In this document: piece by piece, positions 6,769 through 12,906 of the stretch
How the letters are laid out: every line of letters begins with the position of its first letter
Position numbering within the stretch: the first letter of the stretch is position 1
From: an uncultured Bacilli bacterium
GTDB lineage: Bacteria > Bacillota_I > Bacilli_A > RF39 > UBA660
Length of the DNA stretch: 12,906 nucleotides
Assembly (NCBI GenBank): GCA_910580135.1
Contig: CAJTXC010000031.1
Span: 1 to 12,906 of the forward strand
Reading direction: 5' to 3'
The notes under the pieces: model-generated
The model's input: the letters and a program-made list of their open reading frames with translations, nothing else
What the model was told of the DNA's origin: nothing
Database searches by the model: none
Translations under genes and position numbers: made by a program

Positions 6769-6844
6769 AAAACAAACTAGTCCTTTTTTACTTCCTTCCA
6801 TATTTATAATTATTCATAACTTTTAAAATACCCCTAAAAGTATG

Positions 6845-6869
6845 AAAAAAAGTTCAAAAATTTGAACTC
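6845..6869 (-). terminator. Intrinsic terminator of the pilC-pilD unit
   Basis: AGTTCAAA (6851-6858) and TTTGAACT (6861-6868) form the stem. On minus, a TTTTTT run (6850-6845) follows directly, three bases after the pilD stop codon. T-rich sequence on the other side could allow function on plus too. It separates pilD transcription from the small ORF beyond. Confidence 0.75.
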
Positions 6870-6871
6870 TT

Positions 6872-7660
6872 TTATTTTACAAAAAAATTTAATACCATAT
6901 CTATATTCAAACTAGTTAGCATTATTATAGTTGCTGCTACTGATAAATAAGGTCCAAATGGTAATACGTTATTATCATCCTTAATTAAACTTATTATTGA
7001 TAAAGGAAGTGCTATGAACGACGCTATAAAAATAGTTACAATCGACATATCAAAACCAAGTGTTAAGCCTATAAAAAATAATAGTTTTATATCTCCTCCA
7101 CCAAGGCTTTCTTTCTTAAAAATAACGTCTCCTAAAGCTTTAAATAAATATAATAAGGCAAATGAACCTAAGCCATTTAAAATTGGCATTACAAGTCCTT
7201 TAAATATTGTTAAATCATTTATTATGGTATTAGCAAGTAATTCTAATATTATTAATATAACACCAACAATTAATACTTCATCAGGGATAATATAATACTT
7301 AATATCACTGATACTTATAATTATTAGTATTGATATAAAAGTAATAGATATTAAAAACTTTAAAGAAATACCAAAAGATAAATATGAAAGTAAAAACAAA
7401 ACACCAGTAAGTAGTTCAAAAAAAGGATAGAAAATAGATATCCTTTTTTTGCAGTTTTTACATTTACCTCCTAAGAAAATATAGGAAATAACAGGAATTA
7501 GTTCATAGAATTTTAATTTATGATTACAATTAGGACAATGAGATACTGGAAAAGCAATAGACATATTATTTGGAACACGATATCCTACAACGTTGTAAAA
7601 TGAACCAAATATTAATCCAGCGATGAATACCATGATTCCATTAAATACTTCTAAACTCAT
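6872..7660 (-). CDS. pilD: Prepilin peptidase (A24 family, PilD/ComC type)
   Basis: A polytopic inner-membrane aspartic peptidase that removes the short basic leader of prepilins such as the two at 4226-5067, and in bifunctional members also N-methylates the new N-terminus. The 262-residue sequence shows the N-terminal domain (FGSFYNVVGYRVP at 18-30) and a four-cysteine metal motif CPNC (42-45) and CKNC (67-70). It then has two catalytic aspartates: Asp119 in SDIKYYIIPDE and Asp190 in the GGGD motif. FGPYLS (235-240) is a typical C-terminal signature. The four cysteines and the N-terminal domain suggest that the methyltransferase function is kept. The ATG at 7658-7660 follows an AAAGAGG site. 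The gene lies 12 bp after pilC and is the last gene of that unit. Confidence 0.95.
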   Translation of the reverse strand: MSLEVFNGIMVFIAGLIFGSFYNVVGYRVPNNMSIAFPVSHCPNCNHKLKFYELIPVISYIFLGGKCKNCKKRISIFYPFFELLTGVLFLLSYLSFGISLKFLISITFISILIIISISDIKYYIIPDEVLIVGVILIILELLANTIINDLTIFKGLVMPILNGLGSFALLYLFKALGDVIFKKESLGGGDIKLLFFIGLTLGFDMSIVTIFIASFIALPLSIISLIKDDNNVLPFGPYLSVAATIIMLTSLNIDMVLNFFVK

Positions 7661-7672
7661 AATAACCTCTTT

Positions 7673-9463
7673 CTATAACGCTTCGTACATACCATACATT
7701 GGAATTATAACCGCAAGTAATATACCACCTACTAAAACAGCCAACGTGATGATCATTACTGGTTCAATTAAAGTTTTCATTTGGTTAATAATTGTTCTAT
7801 GTTGTTCTTGATAATATTCTGATACTCTTTCCATCATAGAACCTAATCTACCTGTTTTTTCACCAGTAAGAAGCATTTGATATGCAATGTTAGGAAATGC
7901 CCAATGATCTTTAAACGCTTTAGATATAGCCTCACCTTTTGTTAAGTTTTTAGCAGTATCAAAAATTAACTTTTTATATACTTCGTTATCAGTAATTTTA
8001 CTTAATATTTCTATTGAATCAGTTATAAATACATTATGATTAATTAAGTTAGCAAAAGTTTTAGCAAAAATAGTAACTTCGTTATAAATTATGATATTAC
8101 CAAACACTGGTAAATGCATAGCAAATTGTTGCATCGATTTTCTAAATGGTTTTACCGTATTAAATAAATATAAGTATACTAATAAAACTCCTATTATTCC
8201 AAGTAAGATAAATATTAAATAATCTTTAAGAAAATCACTTATAGCTATAACAACCTTTGTGATAGTTGGAATGTCACTACCTAAATCAGCATATATATCA
8301 ACGAATTGTGGTACAACCCACATAAGTATAAATGTAACTACAACGATTGCAAAAACAGTAACAACAGCAGGATACATCATCGCAGATTTCATTTGTCTTT
8401 TAGTACTTTCAGCTTCAGTATAATAATCCACCATATCATCTAACGTTTCTGGTAAGTTACCAGTCATTTCGGCTGTTTTAATCATGTTTATTAAAAGTTT
8501 AGGGAAAGTATCTTTTCTTTTTTCCATTGCAACAGATAAAACATCACCCATCGATAAATCATAATAAACAGCTCTCCATGCTCTTTTTTCATTAGTGTTT
8601 TTAGCTTGATCGTCTAGTATTTTTACCGCATCAGCAAGTGCGATACCAGATTTTAAATAAGCAGATAATTGTGATAGATAAAATATTAACCTATTCTTTT
8701 TCATTCTATACGTATGCATATTTAAATTTGCTTTAACTGCAGTTATTTCATATACTTCATATCCTTCAGCTTCTAAGAACGAATGAACATCAACTCTTGA
8801 TAAAGCTTCAATGGTACTAGTTACAAGTTCCCCGTTTGCATTACGTGCTTTATACTTAAATAAAAGTGGTTTAGCAAGCCTTGAATCATCACTATTTTTG
8901 TTTTTAAATTGTTCTTCTAAAACACTTTTTCTAGCTTCTAATTCTAATTCTTCATTTTTATTATAAGTAAGCTTTTTATAGAAAGCCTTTAACTTATCAG
9001 AAAAAGTAACAGGTTCACCCTTAGCTTCAAGTTCTTCTCTTCTCTTTTCTTGAGCCTGTTCCCAAGCCTCTTCTTTTTTTCTTCTTTCTAATTCTCTTGC
9101 TTGTCTTTCTTTTTCTCTTCTTTCATTTTCTTTTCTTATCTTTTCTTGTTCTTTAGCACGTTTTGCTTCTTCCATCCTTGCCTTTGCAACAAGTTTTTCG
9201 AAATCCTTTTGCCTTCTTGGATCATTTATTTTATTTGCCGCAGATAACTTAGAAGGTTCGGCATTACCTACCGTTGTTGCACCTGATTTAACAGTAACGA
9301 CACTTTGTGCCGATTTAGCTTCGGCAATAGTGTTACTTGTTTTTTTACTTATCCCAAATATCTTACCAATTCCTAACGCAAGATAATAAGGAGATAATAA
9401 AACCACAACAAATCCTTTATATATAAATATAAATGGCATTAATATAATTTCTAATACATTCAT
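7673..9463 (-). CDS. pilC: Pilus assembly platform protein (PilC/GspF family) with a long coiled-coil N-terminal extension
   Basis: The inner-membrane platform protein that couples the PilB ATPase to pilin addition. Residues about 199-596 are a normal GspF-type protein. They comprise a PilC-like N-terminal strand segment (LLFKYKARNANGELV, 200-214), a first cytoplasmic helical domain (about 257-360) containing KTAEMTGNLPETL (329-341), membrane segments near 362-386 and 412-434, a second domain with LLTGEKTGRLGSMM (531-544), and a last membrane segment 567-590. Preceding this are about 197 extra residues: a hydrophobic stretch at 4-37, a Ser/Thr/Ala-rich linker, and a very charged Glu/Lys/Arg segment (about 82-148) that should form a coiled coil. 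Typical PilC proteins are about 400 residues, so 596 is unusual. The ATG at 9461-9463 has a strong GGAAGGTG site, which supports the long form. It is co-transcribed with pilD. Confidence 0.93.
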   Translation of the reverse strand: MNVLEIILMPFIFIYKGFVVVLLSPYYLALGIGKIFGISKKTSNTIAEAKSAQSVVTVKSGATTVGNAEPSKLSAANKINDPRRQKDFEKLVAKARMEEAKRAKEQEKIRKENERREKERQARELERRKKEEAWEQAQEKRREELEAKGEPVTFSDKLKAFYKKLTYNKNEELELEARKSVLEEQFKNKNSDDSRLAKPLLFKYKARNANGELVTSTIEALSRVDVHSFLEAEGYEVYEITAVKANLNMHTYRMKKNRLIFYLSQLSAYLKSGIALADAVKILDDQAKNTNEKRAWRAVYYDLSMGDVLSVAMEKRKDTFPKLLINMIKTAEMTGNLPETLDDMVDYYTEAESTKRQMKSAMMYPAVVTVFAIVVVTFILMWVVPQFVDIYADLGSDIPTITKVVIAISDFLKDYLIFILLGIIGVLLVYLYLFNTVKPFRKSMQQFAMHLPVFGNIIIYNEVTIFAKTFANLINHNVFITDSIEILSKITDNEVYKKLIFDTAKNLTKGEAISKAFKDHWAFPNIAYQMLLTGEKTGRLGSMMERVSEYYQEQHRTIINQMKTLIEPVMIITLAVLVGGILLAVIIPMYGMYEAL

Positions 9464-9489
9464 AAAGACACCTTCCTATTCTGTAAATT

Positions 9490-9498
9490 ATTATATCA
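9490..9498 (-). promoter_or_regulatory. Extended -10 promoter for pilC-pilD
   Basis: On minus, TGATATAAT (9498-9490) is a perfect extended -10 element (TGnTATAAT). It lies about 26 nt before the pilC start codon, with the ribosome-binding site between. No good -35 is seen at the right spacing, which fits an extended -10 promoter. Confidence 0.5.
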
Positions 9499-9590
9499 TA
9501 TATTTATTATTTTTAATAACAAAATTATTATTTTTACACTTTGATTAAACCATCCATAAAAACTGCATATATTAATATAGAGGTGATTAT

Positions 9591-9998
9591 ATGTATGGAT
9601 CAATTCCCTATATGATTCCTAATATGGGCATGACATCAGCACCAATTGCGAATTCCCTTGCATCAGCAAGTAATTTAGGTAATGGATTAAGCGCTGCTAA
9701 AGCTGCTGGAACTTCTTTTCTAGGAAAAATTAATTGGGCATCAATACTATCAAATACGCAAAAAACACTTAACGTTGTAAATCAAGCAATACCACTTTAT
9801 TATCAAGTGAAACCAGTATTTAAAAATCTTGGGGCCCTAGGGAGAATTACAAAAGAGTTTTCTAAAATGGGTAACGTAAATAGTAACGAAGTAAACCAAA
9901 CAAATAACGTTCAAACAGAAACACAAAATGTAATTAATAATGAAACGGGCGATGCTATAAACGTAAATGAAATTCCAAACCCTACTTTCTTTTTATAA
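9591..9998 (+). CDS. YqfQ/VrrA-like small protein
   Basis: A 135-residue protein with a Gly/Ala/Ser/Met/Pro-rich N-terminus (1-45), a central conserved-looking block (about 48-92), and an Asn/Gln/Thr-rich tail (93-135) that is probably disordered. In the central block NWASILSNTQKTLNVVNQAI, then a VKPVFKNLGALGR segment, resembles the YqfQ/VrrA family of Bacillota (NTQK-x-L followed by a short K-N-L motif). That match is from memory. The family has no firmly established function; in Bacillus it has been linked to spore or surface proteins. No signal peptide or true membrane segment is clear. The start at ATG 9591 follows AGAGGTGAT. A weak TTTACA-N16-CATAAA (9533-9560) could be its promoter. It is divergent from pilC and convergent with the BspA-like gene, with which it shares a terminator. 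Confidence 0.7.
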   Translation: MYGSIPYMIPNMGMTSAPIANSLASASNLGNGLSAAKAAGTSFLGKINWASILSNTQKTLNVVNQAIPLYYQVKPVFKNLGALGRITKEFSKMGNVNSNEVNQTNNVQTETQNVINNETGDAINVNEIPNPTFFL

Positions 9999-10011
9999 TG
10001 TTTTTTCAAAG

Positions 10012-10039
10012 AAAAAGACTTGTTTGTACAAGTCTTTTT
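10012..10039. terminator. Bidirectional terminator between the YqfQ-like and BspA-like genes
   Basis: A perfect 12-bp stem (AAAAAGACTTGT at 10012-10023, ACAAGTCTTTTT at 10028-10039) with a 4-nt loop. A-run and T-run arms give a U-tract on both strands. It lies 13 nt after the plus-strand stop and overlaps the stop codon of the minus-strand gene by two bases. Confidence 0.9.
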
Positions 10040-12906
10040 AGCTACTCACTATTTGAACGTTTGTAAAGTCACTTCTTCTTGCTTTAATGAAATTATATGC
10101 AGCCTGATCTTTAACATATATTGCTACGGAAGCAGGCACCTTTCCACCTTGCAACCAGTGACCATCAAACATACCACTATATGAAGATACTTTTGTAAAA
10201 ATAAATTTTCTAATATCCAGCGTCTTTAAACCTTCCATTCTATAAAACATATCTTTCATGCTGGTTACGTTAGCGGTTGTAAAACTACTTAAGTTTAAAT
10301 TTGTTATTTTATTACACCTAGAAAACATATCTTCCATGGTTGTAACTTTTGACGTATCAAATCCGCTTAAATTCAAAGTTGTCAAGCTAGAGCCTGTTAA
10401 TCCACCACTCATGTCAAACATGTCTTTCATGTTCGTTACATTTGAAGTGTTAAAGGTGCTTAAGTCCAAGCTCGTTAATTTAGTTGCTCCCTCAAACATA
10501 CCCATCATGGTAGTTACGCTTGACGTATTAAGTGGTTTTACGTTTATTGAAGTTAAAGAAATATAGGCAAACATATAGCTCATGTTAGTAACTTTTGCGG
10601 TATTGAGATTAGATAAATCAACCGTTTTAGAAATTCCGTAAAACATACCTTGCATATTAGTAACGTTAGTTGTATTAAGTTTTGTCACATCTAGCCCATT
10701 AGTTGGTGAGCAATTACAGAACATATAAGCCATATTAGTTACATTTGAAGTGTTAAAATTAGACAAATTCAAAGTTGATACCTTAGAACAATTATAGAAC
10801 ATGTAAGACATATCTGTTACTTTAATCGTATTAAATTTTGAAACATCTAAACTAGTAAGTGAAGAACAATTCTTAAACATATTTACCATTGTATTAACAT
10901 TTCTCGTATCAAAATTTGATATATTTAAACTCGTTAATCCTGAACATCCACTAAACATATCAGCCATAGTAGCAGTTCTTAACGTATTAAAATTAGATAA
11001 ATTAAGTGTTGTTAATGATGAACAGTTCTCAAACATGTTGCGCATATTAGTTACATATGCAGTATTGAAACTTGATACGTTTAATTCCGCTAAACTTGAG
11101 CAATCATGAAACATTAAATTCATTAACGTTACTTTAGTAGTATTAAAGTTAGATATATCTAATGTTGCTAACGACGAACAACCATCAAACATACTAGCCA
11201 TGGAAGTTACCTTTGCGGTATTAAACTTTGACAAATTTAAAGATGTAAGTGAAGAACAATTTAAGAACATAGAATTCATGTTTGTTGCACTCTCAGTATT
11301 AAAGTTTGTTATACTCAAAGAAGTTAAACTAGAACAATCTTCAAACATGTTATTTAAAGTAGTAGCCTTAGAAGTATTAAAACTAGAAACATTTAAACTA
11401 GTTAAACCTTTAGCTCCACGAAACATATGATTCATCGTTACTACGTTTGAAGTATTAAAATTTGATAGGTCAAGTTCTGTTAATGATTCACATTTAGAAA
11501 ACATACCATTCATTTGGGTTACTTTTGATGTATCAAACTTAGAAACGTCTATACTTTTTAATGCGTTACAGTTATGAAACATGTGATACATAGAAGTTAC
11601 ATTAGGTGTTCTAAAAGTTGATAAATTAATACTTTCTAACTTTTGACAATCAAAGAACATATCATACATGGTAGTTACGTTTGTTGTATTAAAGCTAGAT
11701 AAATCTAACGAAGGCAACATAGAGCATCCATAAAACATATAACTCATATTAGTTACACTTGATGTATTTAAACTTGTTAAATCTAAACTTTTTAGTTTTG
11801 AACAATTTTGAAACATACCAAACATATCAGTGATTAAAGAACCACCTAAATTTGAAAAGTAAACATTCTCTAAAGCAGTACAATTAATAAACATTTGTTT
11901 TATTGTAGTAGCCTTAGATAGATTAAAACTAGACAAATCTAACGTTTTCAGTAAGGAACAACCAGAAAACATTCCTTCAAATGATGTTGCATTACTGGTA
12001 TCAAAATCAGATATTTTTAAAGTGCTTAAAGATGGACAATGTCCAAACATATAGCGAAAAGTAGTTACATTTTTAGTATCGAAATTCGTTAAATCCAAGC
12101 TAGTTAAACTATTGCATTTATTAAACATTTGCTCCATGTTTGGAACTTTACTTGTATCAAAACTCGATAAATCTATTGTTTTTAATGAAGTACAATCATA
12201 AAACATTGCAAACATATTAGTTACTTTTGATGTATCAAAGTTTCGCAAGTCTAAGCTTGTTAAATTAGGATTTCTAGTAATCATTTGATACATATCAGTT
12301 ACGTTACTTGTGTTTATGTAATTAAACGTTATTGTTTTTAAATTTGTAATGCTTCTAAATAAATTACGGCTTGATTTAGGGAAGTTAACTACTCCCGCTC
12401 CTCCAATGGTTAATTCATATAATCCGTTTTTATTAGTATCTGTATACCATGCTATAACAGTCCCGTCACCTGCTTCTGATGCATCCCATGAACCTAATGC
12501 ACCCTTTCCAACATCTAAGGTTGGTGCAAACTTAATAGTTTCTATTTCGTTTCTAGCAATTGGCCCATTAAAGATCATATCGGTTTCTACTGGTGTAGTA
12601 CTTAACGGAACCAAAGTTGAAGACGGTTTTACAAAGTTAAATAATAATATTGAATCTAGATTATCATTAGAAAGTGTCGCTCCATCTTTATATTTATATG
12701 TAACATAAAATTCTTTAACCTCTCCTGGTGAGATCAATTCTTTTATACCTATACCGCTTAAGGTATATTCCATATTTGTGTTATTAAAAGCTTCCTCTGT
12801 TATACTATCTATCCACATCGCAACACTACCCGTGTTTGCTACAGTAACTTTATAAGTTACTGTAGAATTTTGATTTTTTAAAGTTACTCCCGTTTTTATA
12901 GTATTT
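10038..12906 (-). CDS. BspA-family leucine-rich repeat surface protein (DUF285 repeats), 5' partial
   Basis: The frame is open to the window edge: 955 residues are visible and the N-terminus (signal peptide or anchor) lies outside. The internal Met at 12818 is not the real start. The visible N-terminal part (about residues 1-95) is a beta-rich Ig-like domain with phrases such as STVTYKVTVANTG and SPGEVKEFYVTYKYKDG. A linker motif GSWDASEAGDG (about 138-148) and WYTDTNKNGLYELTIGG lead into the repeats. About 28 tandem repeats follow (about 198-912), mostly 26 residues, with consensus x-TSxVTxMxxMFxxCSSLTSLDLSxF. This is the Treponema/Bacteroides BspA and mollicute DUF285 type found on cell-surface proteins and linked to adhesion. 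The last ~43 residues cap the array and end ...FTNVQIVSS. No LPxTG motif or membrane anchor is present at the C-terminus, so attachment, if any, must be N-terminal. Confidence 0.93.
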   Translation of the reverse strand, partial: NTIKTGVTLKNQNSTVTYKVTVANTGSVAMWIDSITEEAFNNTNMEYTLSGIGIKELISPGEVKEFYVTYKYKDGATLSNDNLDSILLFNFVKPSSTLVPLSTTPVETDMIFNGPIARNEIETIKFAPTLDVGKGALGSWDASEAGDGTVIAWYTDTNKNGLYELTIGGAGVVNFPKSSRNLFRSITNLKTITFNYINTSNVTDMYQMITRNPNLTSLDLRNFDTSKVTNMFAMFYDCTSLKTIDLSSFDTSKVPNMEQMFNKCNSLTSLDLTNFDTKNVTTFRYMFGHCPSLSTLKISDFDTSNATSFEGMFSGCSLLKTLDLSSFNLSKATTIKQMFINCTALENVYFSNLGGSLITDMFGMFQNCSKLKSLDLTSLNTSSVTNMSYMFYGCSMLPSLDLSSFNTTNVTTMYDMFFDCQKLESINLSTFRTPNVTSMYHMFHNCNALKSIDVSKFDTSKVTQMNGMFSKCESLTELDLSNFNTSNVVTMNHMFRGAKGLTSLNVSSFNTSKATTLNNMFEDCSSLTSLSITNFNTESATNMNSMFLNCSSLTSLNLSKFNTAKVTSMASMFDGCSSLATLDISNFNTTKVTLMNLMFHDCSSLAELNVSSFNTAYVTNMRNMFENCSSLTTLNLSNFNTLRTATMADMFSGCSGLTSLNISNFDTRNVNTMVNMFKNCSSLTSLDVSKFNTIKVTDMSYMFYNCSKVSTLNLSNFNTSNVTNMAYMFCNCSPTNGLDVTKLNTTNVTNMQGMFYGISKTVDLSNLNTAKVTNMSYMFAYISLTSINVKPLNTSSVTTMMGMFEGATKLTSLDLSTFNTSNVTNMKDMFDMSGGLTGSSLTTLNLSGFDTSKVTTMEDMFSRCNKITNLNLSSFTTANVTSMKDMFYRMEGLKTLDIRKFIFTKVSSYSGMFDGHWLQGGKVPASVAIYVKDQAAYNFIKARRSDFTNVQIVSS

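Larger units (their letters stand above)
6526..6817. repeat. Imperfect inverted repeat framing the small-RNA/peptide locus
   Basis: The arm at 6526-6574 (plus) and the arm at 6767-6817 (read on minus) are imperfect copies. The core is ACTAGTTGTTTTCC in one and ACTAGTTTGTTTTCC in the other (one inserted base), preceded by TGGAAGAAAG and TGGAAGGAAG. About 28 bases match over 32-34. Similarity continues upstream through the -10 regions (ATGTATAATT against ATGAATAATT). The two convergent transcripts therefore start with related promoters and 5' ends. The arm with TTTACA at -35 looks like the stronger promoter. I see no target-site duplication or transposase. Confidence 0.55.

Noticed and set aside
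6526..6817. Small transposable element (MITE) with inverted ends
   Set aside because: The arms are imperfect and placed at promoter/5'-end positions of two transcripts. I see no target-site duplication and no transposase. It cannot be fully excluded without finding dispersed copies.
7014..7295. Plus-strand ORFs across pilD and pilC (7014-7295, 7623-7811)
   Set aside because: Antisense to well-identified genes and without start signals.
9549..9574. Sporulation sigma-K-like promoter (CATATATTA) before the YqfQ-like gene
   Set aside because: The -35 match is wrong in spacing and sequence, the region is AT-rich, and sporulation is not otherwise supported.
10038..12300. CRISPR-like or tandem DNA repeat array with 78-nt period
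   Set aside because: The periodicity comes from 26-residue protein repeats in an open frame; the DNA copies are diverged and there are no conserved repeat/unique spacer blocks.
12349..12708. 119-residue plus-strand ORF, and the similar ones at 10258-10566 and 11200-11430
   Set aside because: They are antisense shadows of the BspA-like gene and reflect its repeat periodicity; no ribosome-binding sites.

Overview
The window is strongly AT-rich and uses the standard genetic code (TGG for Trp, no in-frame TGA in the genes). Ribosome-binding sites are Gram-positive in style (AAAGGTGAT or GGAGG). A MutS of Bacillota type, a YlbJ-like protein, a YqfQ/VrrA-like protein, a monoderm-style set of type IV pilus parts and a DUF285/BspA repeat surface protein together suggest a low-GC Bacillota relative, probably an uncultured host-associated member of the Bacilli or Mollicutes side. 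That placement is inference from gene content.

Layout. 1-661 (-): start of an unrecognised gene, coupled to the end of mutS. 672-3227 (-): mutS, starting at GTG. 3358-4233 (+): a ylbJ-like membrane protein, best started at TTG, divergent from mutS. 4226-5067 (-): two overlapping prepilin-like genes, with a terminator lying inside the 3' end of ylbJ. 5188-6465 (+): the assembly ATPase pilB, divergent from the prepilins, with a good sigma-A type promoter. 6466-6871: a gap with no large gene but rich in structure (below). 6872-9463 (-): pilC then pilD, 12 bp apart. 9591-9998 (+): a small YqfQ/VrrA-like protein. 10038-12906 (-): a BspA-type protein with about 28 repeats of 26 residues, 5' end outside the window. 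The last two genes converge on one bidirectional terminator.

The pilus genes form one functional set: the prepilins are substrates of the peptidase PilD, PilB supplies ATP-driven assembly and PilC is the membrane platform. No major pilin, retraction ATPase or PilM/N/O gene is in view, so the set is incomplete here. PilC is unusual: about 200 extra N-terminal residues, made of a hydrophobic segment and a highly charged predicted coiled coil, precede the normal GspF-type body.

The most interesting stretch is 6506-6850, between pilB and pilD. It holds a 35-residue basic, single-membrane-segment ORF on the minus strand with a good ribosome-binding site that is partly closed by a hairpin. Facing it on the plus strand is a predicted ~87-nt RNA with a near-consensus promoter (TTTACA-N17-TATAAT). 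Both transcripts end at one bidirectional terminator and overlap by about 40 nt, and their 5' ends are near-copies of each other in inverted orientation. This is the architecture of a type I toxin-antitoxin module, but I do not recognise the peptide as a known family. The assignment is inference and rests entirely on sequence layout.
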